Shown here: piece after piece, positions 25,102 through 32,920 of the stretch
Layout: each line of letters starts with the position of its first letter
How positions within the stretch are numbered: the first letter of the stretch is position 1
Source: an uncultured Eubacteriales bacterium
Lineage (GTDB): Bacteria; Bacillota; Clostridia; Oscillospirales; Oscillospiraceae
Assembly (NCBI GenBank): GCA_949289455.1
Contig: CASEOA010000096.1
Location: forward strand, 1 to 43,956
Length of the DNA: 43,956 nt
Direction: 5' to 3'
Notes under the pieces: generated by a model
Told to the model about the DNA's origin: nothing
What the model saw: the letters and a program-made list of their open reading frames with translations, nothing else
The model's database searches: none
Made by a program: the position numbers and the translations under genes

Positions 25102-25177
25102 CCTTTTTATCCCCGCGCAAACAGAGGGTACATACAGCCTCACATCTTCCCCCGTGGAATCATACAAAGACAACTAT

Positions 25178-25206
25178 AGCATACCCGGGGTGGATATTCA
25201 AGTCAA
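25178..25206 (-). promoter_or_regulatory. ktrB operon promoter, TTGACT-N17-TATGCT
   Basis: Minus-strand TTGACT (25206-25201), 17 bases, TATGCT (25183-25178). It places the start of transcription about 160 bases before ktrB, leaving the structured leader described at 25071-25135. Confidence 0.75.
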
Positions 25207-25294
25207 CGATTTTTTATCCAGCAGTCCATATTTTCATACCTTATAGATAAAAAGGCGCAGCAATGCCAGGGATCGGGACTGCAAAATCCACAGC

Positions 25295-26365
25295 CTACAG
25301 GGTCCGGATCTCCACATAGGCGGAGGTGGTGGCGTCCAGCACCGCCATGTAACCGCAACGGAAGGCCATCCAGTCCCCCACGCTCACCTGTCCGGCGCAG
25401 TCCTCCACATCTATAATCATGTGGTCGGAGCTGGCCCCGATGAGCTGGGCCCCGGGCAGCAGCGGGGTGAGAGCCCCCCAGGCCACATCCTGCTTGCCGG
25501 CGGCCACGATGGCCCGCAGCCGCACCCCCCGGTCGGGATACTCCGGCGTGTCCCCCTTGCCGTCCCGGCCCAGCTCCCCGATGGGCACCGAGGGCTTCCG
25601 GCGCAGCTCCACCACCTGAGCCTTGAAGAGAAAGGCGTCCTGGTGATAGCCCTCCAGAAACCGGTTGCCGGTGGTATCCTCCCCGTAGAGCACCGCCTCC
25701 CCCGCCCGGAGCTGGTTCACCCCGGCGGGCATCACCCCGTCCTCCAGCAGCTTGAGGGCGCAGGTGCCCCCCGCCGACACCACCGAAATGGAAAAGCCAT
25801 AGGCGGCATTGAGGTAGTCCCGCAGTTCCACCAGCACGGCGGTGTTTTCCACCGAGGGGAGCACGCTGCCGTAGCAGCCCACATTGGTACCGATGCCCAC
25901 CAGCTCCACCCCGGCGCAGGCCTTGATCTGGGGGGCAATCTCGTCCAGCTGTTTCCGGCCAAATACCCCCTCCCGCAGATCCCCCACATCCACCATCAGC
26001 AGGATGGGGTGGACCTTCCCCTGGCGGAGGGCGGCCTCTGACACCGCCCGGATCACCTCGATCTGGCTCTGGACGCTCCAGTCCGCCCACCGCACCACGT
26101 CCTCCGCCTCCGCTATGGCGGGGACGCGGATGAGCAGATAGCGCAGGCCGGGGATGGCCTGCTTGGCGGCCCGGATGTTTTTCAGCCGGCTGTCCGCGAA
26201 GGATTCGATCCCTCCCGCCCGGGCCGCCGCGATAACCTGGGGCAGGGCGGAGAAGCCCTTGGTGGCAAAGGTGAGCTCCACCCCGTGGGCTTTACAGAAG
26301 GCGTGGAGTTTTCTGGCGTTTTCCGTCACTTTTCGGGTGTGGATCTCCAGGATGGGGGCGTACAT
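25295..26365 (-). CDS. PLP-dependent fold-III amino-acid racemase, ornithine racemase (Orr)/YhfX-like
   Basis: Probably interconverts L and D forms of an amino acid. The 356-residue protein has an alanine-racemase-like N-terminal barrel: PILEIHTRKVTENARKL, FATKGFSALPQVIAAARAGG with the presumed PLP lysine (Lys in ATKG), IESFADSRLKNI, ILLMVDVGDLREGVFG, VGIGTNVGCYG and QLRAGEAVLYGEDTTG. Length and motifs fit clostridial ornithine racemase better than Alr (no second-domain Tyr motif recognised). Start at 26365 with GGAGG upstream; a longer frame to 26425 overlaps its promoter. Alone on its transcript; no ornithine-catabolism genes are nearby, so substrate is uncertain. Confidence 0.82.
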   Translation of the reverse strand: MYAPILEIHTRKVTENARKLHAFCKAHGVELTFATKGFSALPQVIAAARAGGIESFADSRLKNIRAAKQAIPGLRYLLIRVPAIAEAEDVVRWADWSVQSQIEVIRAVSEAALRQGKVHPILLMVDVGDLREGVFGRKQLDEIAPQIKACAGVELVGIGTNVGCYGSVLPSVENTAVLVELRDYLNAAYGFSISVVSAGGTCALKLLEDGVMPAGVNQLRAGEAVLYGEDTTGNRFLEGYHQDAFLFKAQVVELRRKPSVPIGELGRDGKGDTPEYPDRGVRLRAIVAAGKQDVAWGALTPLLPGAQLIGASSDHMIIDVEDCAGQVSVGDWMAFRCGYMAVLDATTSAYVEIRTL

Positions 26366-26396
26366 GGCGGCTCCTCCCTTTCGACTTGATACCTTC

Positions 26397-26425
26397 ATCA
26401 TACCTGCTCCACGGCGCTCTGGCAA
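26397..26425 (-). promoter_or_regulatory. promoter of the racemase gene, TTGCCA-N17-TATGAT
   Basis: Minus-strand TTGCCA (26425-26420), 17 bases, TATGAT (26402-26397), 32 bases before the ATG. It is back-to-back with the gntR promoter; the two -35 boxes are only 18 bp apart. Confidence 0.8.
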
Positions 26426-26443
26426 GAAATTTTCGCTATCCTA

Positions 26444-26472
26444 TTGACAAGCAAGTCTCTCTGTGTTATTAC
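26444..26472 (+). promoter_or_regulatory. gntR-ABC operon promoter, TTGACA-N17-TATTAC
   Basis: Perfect TTGACA (26444-26449), 17 bases, TATTAC (26467-26472), 45 bases before the gntR ATG. The palindromic operator at 26470-26496 begins inside the -10 and covers the start site. Confidence 0.8.
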
Positions 26473-26496
26473 TGTATATGTCAAGTATATACAGTA
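26470..26496. promoter_or_regulatory. palindromic operator for the GntR/YtrA-type regulator
   Basis: TACTGTATAT-N7-ATATACAGTA, a perfect 10-bp inverted repeat overlapping the -10 and start region of the gntR promoter. YtrA-subfamily GntR proteins are known to bind such AT-rich TATA-type palindromes and repress their own operons, so autorepression is the natural reading. Confidence 0.75.
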
Positions 26497-26516
26497 TGAC
26501 AGCAAGAAGGTGTTCC

Positions 26517-26897
26517 ATGGATATCATCATCAGCAATTCCGGCGGCACGCCCATTTACGACCAGATCACCCGGCAGATGAAGGGCCTCATCCTCCGGGGG
26601 GAGCTGCGGGAGGGGGAGGCTCTGCCCTCCATGCGGCTGCTGGCCAGGGAGCTGCGCATTTCGGTTATCACCACCAAGCGGGCCTATGAGGAGCTGGAGC
26701 GGGACGGATTCATCACCACCGTGCCGGGGAAGGGGTGCTTTGTGGCCCCCCGGAACCTGGAGCTGGTGCGGGAGGACACCCTCCGCCGGGCGGAGGAGCA
26801 TCTGTCCCAGGCGGTGGACATCGCCAAGACCGGCGGGATCACCCTGGCCGAGCTCACCGAGACCCTCAGCCTTCTGTATGGGGAGGATTCAGAATGA
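26517..26897 (+). CDS. GntR family (YtrA subfamily) transcriptional regulator
   Basis: A 126-residue repressor-type protein. The winged helix occupies residues ~8-75: PIYDQITRQMKGLILRGELREGEALPSMRLLARELRISVITTKRAYEELERDGFI with the GntR recognition helix, then TVPGKGCFV. The short C-terminal region (~80-126) is a pair of helices, as in YtrA, with no large effector domain. The ATG at 26517 is chosen (AAGAAGG upstream); the open frame extends further but across the promoter. Its stop overlaps the ABC ATPase start (ATGA). Regulators of this type usually sense cell-envelope stress or peptide antibiotics. Confidence 0.92.
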   Translation: MDIIISNSGGTPIYDQITRQMKGLILRGELREGEALPSMRLLARELRISVITTKRAYEELERDGFITTVPGKGCFVAPRNLELVREDTLRRAEEHLSQAVDIAKTGGITLAELTETLSLLYGEDSE

Positions 26898-27754
26898 ATG
26901 ACGCATTGAACGTATCTCATCTCACCAAGGACTACGGCTCTTTCAAGCTGGACGACGTGTCCTTTACCGTGCCCGGTGGCACCATCATGGGCCTCATCGG
27001 GGAAAACGGGGCGGGCAAGTCCACCACCATCAAGTGCATCCTCAACCTGATCCACCGGGACGGGGGAGAGATCACCGTGTTTGGCCGGGATGTCATCCGG
27101 GACGAACGGGCGGTGAAGGGAGAGGTCGGGGTTGTGCTGGACGAGTCCCTGTTCCACGACGCCCTGACCCCCGCCCAAATCGGAACCATGCTGTCCATGG
27201 TTTACCCTCACTGGGACAGGGACTGTTACGGCAGCTACCTGAAAAAATTTGAACTGCCGGAGAAAAAGCCGCTGAAAACTTTCTCCCGTGGCATGAAAAT
27301 GAAGCTGGCCCTGGCCGCCGCCTTTGCCGTCCGCCCCAGGCTGCTGATCCTGGACGAGGCCACCTCCGGCCTGGACCCGGTGGTACGGGACGAGATCCTG
27401 GACGAGTTTCTGGAGTTTATTCAGGACGAGGACCACGCCGTCCTCATCTCCAGCCACATCACCAGCGACCTGGAGAAGGCCGCCGACTACATTACCTACC
27501 TTCACAAAGGGAAGGTGATCCTCACCGGAGCCAAGGACGAGCTGCTGGATATCTATGGCAAGCTGGTGTGCAGCCGCTCCGATCTGGAGAGGGTGGACCG
27601 ATCCCTGCTGGTGGGAAGCCGGGTAGGACAGTTCGGGTGCGAGGCTCTGGTCAAAGACCGCCGCGCCTTTGCCCGCCGCTATCCTCACTTGACTGTGGAC
27701 CCCATTGTTCTGGAAGATATCATGGTCTTTACCGGAAAGGGGGATCACCAATGA
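26894..27754 (+). CDS. ABC transporter ATP-binding protein
   Basis: A 286-residue nucleotide-binding subunit. Walker A GENGAGKSTT (about 36-45), Q-loop region, signature SRGMKMKLALAAAF and Walker B LLILDEATSGLDPV are intact, with the switch His in ISSHITSDLE. The signature is the degenerate SRGMK form seen in YtrB/BcrA-like exporters. GGGAGG precedes the ATG; both ends overlap neighbours by ATGA, giving tight coupling in a three-gene regulator-ATPase-permease operon. Likely an efflux or envelope-maintenance transporter; the substrate is unknown. Confidence 0.93.
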   Translation: MNDALNVSHLTKDYGSFKLDDVSFTVPGGTIMGLIGENGAGKSTTIKCILNLIHRDGGEITVFGRDVIRDERAVKGEVGVVLDESLFHDALTPAQIGTMLSMVYPHWDRDCYGSYLKKFELPEKKPLKTFSRGMKMKLALAAAFAVRPRLLILDEATSGLDPVVRDEILDEFLEFIQDEDHAVLISSHITSDLEKAADYITYLHKGKVILTGAKDELLDIYGKLVCSRSDLERVDRSLLVGSRVGQFGCEALVKDRRAFARRYPHLTVDPIVLEDIMVFTGKGDHQ

Positions 27755-28395
27755 TCGGCCTCATTTATAAGGATATCATGGCATTGAAAAAGCAGCTCTC
27801 CATCCTGATCGTGTTCATTTTCGTCTATGGCGGACTTTGTCTGGTGGGGGCCTTTGACTTCTCCATTCTGGGGGCCCTCATTGCCGTGTTCGGCCTCACC
27901 GTACCCATGTCCTCGGTGACCCTGGATGAGGCCGCTCGGTGGGACCGGTACGCTGCGGCCACTCCCGCAGGCCGCCGGGGGGTGGTAGCGGGAAAGTATC
28001 TCTTTACCCTGCTCATCATCTTCCTCAGCTGCGCGGTGGCCCTGGGGCTGATGGTAATACTCTCCCTGGCAGGACTCACCAAAACCCCTCCGCTGGATCT
28101 GGTCTGGACCGCGCTGGCCTGCGCCGGCCTCACCCTGACCATAGACGCCGTTATTCTCCCCTTCCTGCTGAAATATGGAGCGGAAAAGGCCCGGATCATC
28201 AGCATGATTACCTTTGTTATCATCTTCGGCGGGGCGGTGCTTCTCACCGGTTCGGCTAAGGACAGCATTCCTCTGCCTCAGCCCCCCGCCTGGCTGCTGG
28301 CCGCTTTCCCAGCGCTCCTCGCCCTGGTGTGCATCGGCGGGTTTGTGATCTCCTACTTCATTTCCCAGGGCATATATGCCAAAAAAGAATTTTAA
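27751..28395 (+). CDS. ABC-2 type permease
   Basis: The membrane partner of the preceding ATPase. The 214-residue protein has about six hydrophobic segments (around 17-35, 38-56, 83-105, 112-135, 146-166 and 182-205) and begins MIGLIYKDIMALKKQL, typical of small ABC-2 permeases found with YtrA-type regulators. A conserved-looking cytoplasmic stretch (TLDEAARWDRYAAATPAGRR) lies between helices two and three. ATGA overlap with the ATPase, then a strong terminator directly at the stop. Confidence 0.88.
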   Translation: MIGLIYKDIMALKKQLSILIVFIFVYGGLCLVGAFDFSILGALIAVFGLTVPMSSVTLDEAARWDRYAAATPAGRRGVVAGKYLFTLLIIFLSCAVALGLMVILSLAGLTKTPPLDLVWTALACAGLTLTIDAVILPFLLKYGAEKARIISMITFVIIFGGAVLLTGSAKDSIPLPQPPAWLLAAFPALLALVCIGGFVISYFISQGIYAKKEF

Positions 28396-28437
28396 ACATT
28401 GGGGCTGTTGCGTGATGCCGCAACAGCCCCAATGTTT
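28394..28437. terminator. bidirectional terminator after the ABC permease
   Basis: A perfect 19-bp stem: 28394-28412 pairs with 28419-28437 around a TGATGC loop, with TTT/AAA flanks on both sides. It touches the stop codons of both convergent genes. Confidence 0.88.
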
Positions 28438-29315
28438 TACTGGATGTGCACGTGGTTGTGGATGTGCTCCGAGCAGTAGCAGTAGTAGCCGTTGCACTTG
28501 GAGCAGTACCGGAACTCCTCGTCCGGGTAGTCGGTGTCGGTCTTGCCGCAGACGGCGCACTTGTGAATATAGCCCTTGGTTTGCTGGGCGTGCCTGGTGG
28601 CCTGCTTGAAGTTCACCGTCTGGCGGGAGGTCTGGTGGGCAGCCTGCCGCTTCACCCGGCCCAGACTGGCCATCAAATCATCCCAGAAGAAGATCAGGTA
28701 GTTGAGGATGGCCACGATGGGGGTCACCACACCTACCAGGGCAATCAGGCCCAGGGTGGGGATCTTGGTCAGGCTGAGAATGATATCAAAGGCAAAGAGG
28801 GCCGCGTCCAACCAGGCCAGCCACTTGACCTTGATGGGGATGAAGATGAGCAGAACCTGCATATCTCCGTACAGGGTGGCAAAGGAGAAGAAGAGGGACA
28901 GGTTCACATAGTACATAGTGGTGGTGTTGAAGGGGGTAGGGAACACGAAGTAGACCAAAAAGCCCGCCAGGATGTTGAGCACCAGCCCCGCCAGATAGAA
29001 CACCGTGAACTTTGTGGTTCCCCAGTGCTTCTCCAGCACCGAGCCGATCCAGTAGTAGAAGTAGAGGGAGATGGCCAGGAAAATCAGGCTGTTGGTCTCC
29101 GGCACGAAGATAAAGGTCACCAGCCGCCATACCTCCCCCTGCAAAATGAAGTAGGGGGCAAAGCACAGCAGGTTGGACATGGAATAGCTCTGGCTGAACT
29201 GGTCCAGCAGCCACACCAGGGCGGTGCCGATGACCACGATGAGCATCAGGTTAGGGATGCCGAACCGGGGATGCTTGTAGCAGAACCGGTCCAGCCAGCG
29301 TTGGATCACACTCAA
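28437..29315 (-). CDS. rhomboid-fold membrane protein lacking the protease motif, with C-terminal zinc ribbon
   Basis: A ~292-residue polytopic protein. The first ~210 residues hold about six hydrophobic helices with rhomboid-like landmarks: the WRLVTFIFVPETNSLIF segment of the L1 loop and the HWGTTKFTVFYLAG helix. The serine-protease GxSG is missing where expected (NLSLFFSFATLYGD) and I find no histidine in the last helix (VVTPIVAILNYLIFF), so it is probably inactive. The tail is basic and His/Gln-rich, then a Cys cluster CAVCGKTDTD...YCSKCNGYYCYC ending EHIHNHVH that should bind zinc. Starts are TTG at 29315 or 29321, both after GGGAGG. Function unknown. Confidence 0.78.
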   Translation of the reverse strand: MSVIQRWLDRFCYKHPRFGIPNLMLIVVIGTALVWLLDQFSQSYSMSNLLCFAPYFILQGEVWRLVTFIFVPETNSLIFLAISLYFYYWIGSVLEKHWGTTKFTVFYLAGLVLNILAGFLVYFVFPTPFNTTTMYYVNLSLFFSFATLYGDMQVLLIFIPIKVKWLAWLDAALFAFDIILSLTKIPTLGLIALVGVVTPIVAILNYLIFFWDDLMASLGRVKRQAAHQTSRQTVNFKQATRHAQQTKGYIHKCAVCGKTDTDYPDEEFRYCSKCNGYYCYCSEHIHNHVHIQ

Positions 29316-29420
29316 ATTCAATTACCTCCCAGGGGGCGGAACCTCCGTCCCAGCCTCAGTGTGCCCCAGTGTATCAGGGTAGGCGGGAAAATTCCCAAAC
29401 AATTTGTAAACTTTTCCCCA

Positions 29421-31748
29421 TTATTTCAGGATCTTACGGATCATATCCTTCATGCCGGGGGTGAGCATCCTGCCGGCCGCCCGCTTGTACAGGGGAGGCG
29501 GGGTGAGGAACTTCTCCTCCACCTTCTCAAAGGGCATGGCGGCAAAGGCGGCAAAGAAGGCGGCACGCTTGGGGTTGTGGTTCAGGGGATGGTGGAGCCG
29601 GGGATTGCCCGCCACCGCCTCCGCCAGGGGGCGCTCCACCTGGCCGAAGCGGTTGGCCAGAGCGTCAAAGGCCACCTGGCCCTTGGCGCTGTTCACCAGC
29701 ACCAGAGAGATCCCCTGTTCCCGCTGGGTGGGCAGCTTCAGCTTGGGGTCCAGGCCCCAGAAGTCTCCCATGGTCAGGTCCGCCGGGCGGCTGGTGGAGG
29801 TGTAGCGGCACTTGGAGCAGGCTGGCCGCAGGAAGAGCTGCATCCCAAAGCCCCGGCCATAGGGGCTGCTGTTCAGAGGCTGGCTGAAGGTGGCGCCGTC
29901 GGCAAAACGCACCGTCATTTGAGAATGGGTCCAGCCGCCGGCCTTGTCCCGGAACCGGAGTCCGGTCACCGGCGCCCCGTGGTTGAGCCCCAGGTTGCGA
30001 ATCCAGGCCTGGAGCACCGCCGGGGAGGGCACCCCGTTGCACACCATGTCGCAGGTGAGCAGGTTGTCATAGTCCTTCCCCAGGTATTGCAGCAGGCCGT
30101 CCACCTGGCAGGCCAGGCCGGTGAAGAGCACCTGTACTCCCTGGTCCAATAGCTCCTTCACCTGAGGGAATACCCCGGTCAGGTTGCTCTGGACATACTT
30201 GGACCCCCGCATGGGGGCCAGCTCCTCCCGGCTGCGGGCGCAGACGTGGCGGACGGTCATGGTATCGTCAAAGGCGGCGCCGAACACCGCGCCTCCCTGG
30301 TCCAGCACCTGCCCGGCCAGCAGGGTGAAGAACCCGCCGGAGGTGCTCTCCTGCCGGACGGCGGCGTCCAGGTTCCACAGGGCGTGGGCGCAGCTGGGGG
30401 CAGGGCCGCTGGGGGGCTCCTTCAGAGCGGGGCATACCTTCTCACACTTGCGGCAAAGGATGCAGTTCTCCCCCACCGCCGGCCGGAGAAAGCCCTCGTG
30501 GTCGGCTTCCATGGTGATGGCCCCCACGGGGCAGACGGCGGCGCAGGCGGTGCAGCCGGTGCAGTCCTCGCTCTTGCACAGGACGGGCCTGTGGGAGACA
30601 GGCTTCCCCACCTCCACCGGAGCGGCCTCCGCCTGGGCGGTCCCCTCCAGGGCGGCCTTCAGGTAGGCCATGGAGTCGGCCCGGGCCTCCTCCAGCTTCT
30701 GGTACACCGCCTCATAGTCCATCTCACGGTCGATGGGGGCGGTGGTGTCCAGGCCGATGATGCGGTCGGCACAGCCCAGCCGGGACAACAGGCTGTAGAT
30801 CCGGGAGAAGGTGGGCTCCCTCCGCTCTTTGGGGGACATGGAGGTGAAGAAATTCTTTTTGAATTGCAGGGAGAATGCAGCCCCGTGGAAGGAGTTTGTG
30901 ACCACCGCGGAGGCGTGCTGGAACAGGCCCAAAAACTCCCTGGGCCCCGCGTCAAAGACCACCTCTCGGGCCCCGTCGATCTTTCGCCGGGCCCCCGCCA
31001 GCTGGACGATGGGCCAGCCGGTGCGCTGGGACAGGGCCTGGGCGTAGGGGGCCGCCTCTCCGGGGTCGGAGACAAAATAGCACAGGATATAGGGTTCCTG
31101 GACGCCGGGAGGGCTGGCCAGCTTGCCCCAATCCTCCCCGTTGAGCAGCAAAGTGGGGTCCAGCACCACCTTGGCCTGACGGCCGGTGGTCTGGGCCACC
31201 AGCATCTGCCCCCGCTTCTCCCGGACAGAGAGGGCGGAATAGGGCTCCAGATAGGCTTTCAATTCCCTCCCCTTGTCCTCAGGCAGCTGGGGTACCCCCA
31301 GGCTGGGGGCGTAGGCGATCCGCCGCCCCTCCCGGACAAAGTCCAGCAGGAAGGCCGGGTCAAACTGCTTATCCTCGAAAATGAAGGGATTCCAGATCTG
31401 ATCGCTGCCCGATACGTACACGTCATAGGCGGGCGGGTCCTGCCGCAGCTGGTCGATGGAGGTATACCGCCGGGGAGAGAGGGCCATCTCCTCGGCCACA
31501 AAGGCCTCAAACCGGTCAAAGCGGCGCTTGAAATCGGCATAATGGAGGGCGGTATGGGCGTCGGCCGCCATATCCCGCACCGCCAGGTGCTTTTTGAACA
31601 GCTGGCTGGAGCGGGTGGTATGGGGCAGGCGGTAGTCGATGATCTCGCAGGTATGGCCCAGGCTCTGGATGGCCTTCATGGTGGCCAGGGCCTGGAGCTG
31701 GGCGCCATAATGGTGGGCAAAATGAAATGTAATGAGTCCGGTGTGCAT
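29421..31748 (-). CDS. fusion of polysaccharide pyruvyl transferase and FrhB/FdhB-type iron-sulfur oxidoreductase
   Basis: A 775-residue protein joining two usually separate ones. Residues 1-~375 are a polysaccharide pyruvyl transferase (CsaB/WcaK type): TFHFAHHYGAQLQALA, YVSGSDQIWNP, AYAPSLGVPQLPED, and VVTNSFHGAAFSLQF near the end. Residues ~390-455 carry two [4Fe-4S] motifs, CTGCTACAAVCPVGAI and CILCRKCEKVCP. Residues ~465-775 match coenzyme F420 hydrogenase beta-subunit-like proteins (TSGGFFTLLAG, MRGSKYVQSNL, TGLACQVDGLL, CSKCRYTSTSRPADLTMGDFWG). Such pairs are common in gut-bacterial polysaccharide loci; here the gene stands alone. AGGAG precedes the ATG at 31748. Likely adds pyruvyl or a related group to a surface glycan with a redox step; details unknown. 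Confidence 0.88.
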   Translation of the reverse strand: MHTGLITFHFAHHYGAQLQALATMKAIQSLGHTCEIIDYRLPHTTRSSQLFKKHLAVRDMAADAHTALHYADFKRRFDRFEAFVAEEMALSPRRYTSIDQLRQDPPAYDVYVSGSDQIWNPFIFEDKQFDPAFLLDFVREGRRIAYAPSLGVPQLPEDKGRELKAYLEPYSALSVREKRGQMLVAQTTGRQAKVVLDPTLLLNGEDWGKLASPPGVQEPYILCYFVSDPGEAAPYAQALSQRTGWPIVQLAGARRKIDGAREVVFDAGPREFLGLFQHASAVVTNSFHGAAFSLQFKKNFFTSMSPKERREPTFSRIYSLLSRLGCADRIIGLDTTAPIDREMDYEAVYQKLEEARADSMAYLKAALEGTAQAEAAPVEVGKPVSHRPVLCKSEDCTGCTACAAVCPVGAITMEADHEGFLRPAVGENCILCRKCEKVCPALKEPPSGPAPSCAHALWNLDAAVRQESTSGGFFTLLAGQVLDQGGAVFGAAFDDTMTVRHVCARSREELAPMRGSKYVQSNLTGVFPQVKELLDQGVQVLFTGLACQVDGLLQYLGKDYDNLLTCDMVCNGVPSPAVLQAWIRNLGLNHGAPVTGLRFRDKAGGWTHSQMTVRFADGATFSQPLNSSPYGRGFGMQLFLRPACSKCRYTSTSRPADLTMGDFWGLDPKLKLPTQREQGISLVLVNSAKGQVAFDALANRFGQVERPLAEAVAGNPRLHHPLNHNPKRAAFFAAFAAMPFEKVEEKFLTPPPLYKRAAGRMLTPGMKDMIRKILK

Positions 31749-31799
31749 AGGCTCACTCCTCGTATCTGGTAAAAGTGACATGACTTGATGTATTGATTT

Positions 31800-31828
31800 A
31801 GTATACCACACTCTCCCCCGGTTGTATA
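31800..31828 (-). promoter_or_regulatory. promoter of the pyruvyl transferase fusion gene
   Basis: Minus-strand TATACT (31805-31800) preceded by TGG, an extended -10; the -35 position 17 bases upstream reads TATACA (31828-31823), a partial match. About 52 bases before the ATG. Confidence 0.5.
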
Positions 31829-31864
31829 TCGGCAGGGCGGGATTTTTGTCTCAACCCCTGTAAA

Positions 31865-31918
31865 CTATACAGCTTCCGATATTTGTCTATAGCATGCCGG
31901 AGCTCCAGGCGGTATGAT
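31865..31918 (+). promoter_or_regulatory. promoter of the radical SAM-ahcY operon with upstream block shared with metK
   Basis: -10 TATGAT at 31913-31918; the -35 position (31890-31895, TAGCAT) is weak. Immediately upstream, 31865-31890 matches 34181-34206 in front of metK at 20 of 26 bases (CTATACA, then TTC, then ATTTGTCTAT), at exactly the same distance (48 bases) from the -10. The weak -35 plus a conserved block suggests an activator or alternative recognition. Confidence 0.55.
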
Positions 31919-31960
31919 AGGGAAAATGTCATTGCACTCACGGAAGGAGGCATGCGCGCC

Positions 31961-32920
31961 ATGGGCATACCGAACCGGCTGAAAGCCTTCGGCATCGCCA
32001 GGGCCATGGACTACCTGGAGCAGGACCCGGACGCCAATCTGCCCAAGCTGATGGATTGGTTGGACAAGCACGCCGGCGCCCACCTATCCCCCGCTTATCA
32101 GCACCTGTTCCATCAGGCCATGACCGATCCGGACAACAACTGGAACCAGTTGATCCGGAGTATGTATACCGACATCCACCCCCGGGTATTGAAAAAGATA
32201 TTTGAAAACTTCATCCTCCACGCCGGACTGCTGGACTGGCCCGCCCGGAAAGCCGCCTGTCCGGAGGGACAGTGGGAAGCGCCCTGGTCGGTGATCTTCC
32301 CCCCTTCCTTCCCCTGCGCTATGGACTGTAACGGCTGCGGCGCCTCCATCTACGGCGTGCGCCCCTCTATGGAGTTTGACAGCCTGGACCAGGAGCTGGA
32401 GGCCCGGAAAGCCGGCGGGTGTCATCTCTTTATCTTCAACGGCGGCGACCCCCTCTCCCACCAGGAGGAGATCATCGCCCTGTGCAACAAATACGCCGAC
32501 TGCGTCTTTGCCGCCTTCACTCCGCCCCAGGCCATCACCCCCGGGCTGTGTGCCGACCTGCTGCGGGTGGGCAACCTCTTCCCTGCTATCCAGGTGGATG
32601 CGGACCCGGCGGACGCCGCCCGGGCCTGCGCCCTGCTTCGCTCCCACAAGCTGCCCTTCGGCGTGGCCTGCCGGTGCACGGAGGACAACTGGCAGCGGAT
32701 CGCCACCGAGGAGTACTACGCCCGGCTGATCGGAGAGGGCGCCAAGTTCTGCTGGTTCTTTACCTGCCCCGCCTACGGCGCTCCCGCCGCCCCTACCCGG
32801 GCACAGATGCTGGACATCCACAACCGGATCAAAGCATTCCGCAAGACCATGCCCCTGCTTACTTTAGATTTCTGGGACGGGCCCAGCCCTTCGGCCGCCC
32901 CCCAAGGAGGTAACCTATGA
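31961..32920 (+). CDS. radical SAM protein, C-terminally short
   Basis: A 319-residue iron-sulfur enzyme of the radical SAM superfamily. After a helical region (1-~105) comes the cluster motif CAMDCNGC (CxxxCxxC) in PPSFPCAMDCNGCGASIYG, then LFIFNGGDPLSHQEEI (a GGDP variant of the SAM-binding GGEP), FAAFTPPQAI, LPFGVACRCTEDNW and GAKFCWFFTCPAYGA. It resembles a clostridial family whose members run on past the DFW segment for over 100 residues into a Cys-rich end (from memory). Here the protein stops just after LDFWDG and overlaps ahcY by ATGA. GGAGG sits ten bases before the ATG at 31961. Its product is unknown; coupling to ahcY suggests its reaction or partner yields S-adenosylhomocysteine or a related nucleoside. 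Confidence 0.82.
   Translation: MGIPNRLKAFGIARAMDYLEQDPDANLPKLMDWLDKHAGAHLSPAYQHLFHQAMTDPDNNWNQLIRSMYTDIHPRVLKKIFENFILHAGLLDWPARKAACPEGQWEAPWSVIFPPSFPCAMDCNGCGASIYGVRPSMEFDSLDQELEARKAGGCHLFIFNGGDPLSHQEEIIALCNKYADCVFAAFTPPQAITPGLCADLLRVGNLFPAIQVDADPADAARACALLRSHKLPFGVACRCTEDNWQRIATEEYYARLIGEGAKFCWFFTCPAYGAPAAPTRAQMLDIHNRIKAFRKTMPLLTLDFWDGPSPSAAPQGGNL

Noticed and set aside
25014..25185. ydaO-type cyclic di-AMP riboswitch or 6S RNA in the ktrB leader
   Set aside because: The leader does not show the conserved ydaO segments I know and is too short for 6S RNA; kept only as an undefined leader.
31749..31960. additional small gene between the pyruvyl transferase fusion and the radical SAM gene
   Set aside because: The short frames here cross promoters and lack ribosome binding sites; the interval is filled by two divergent promoters.
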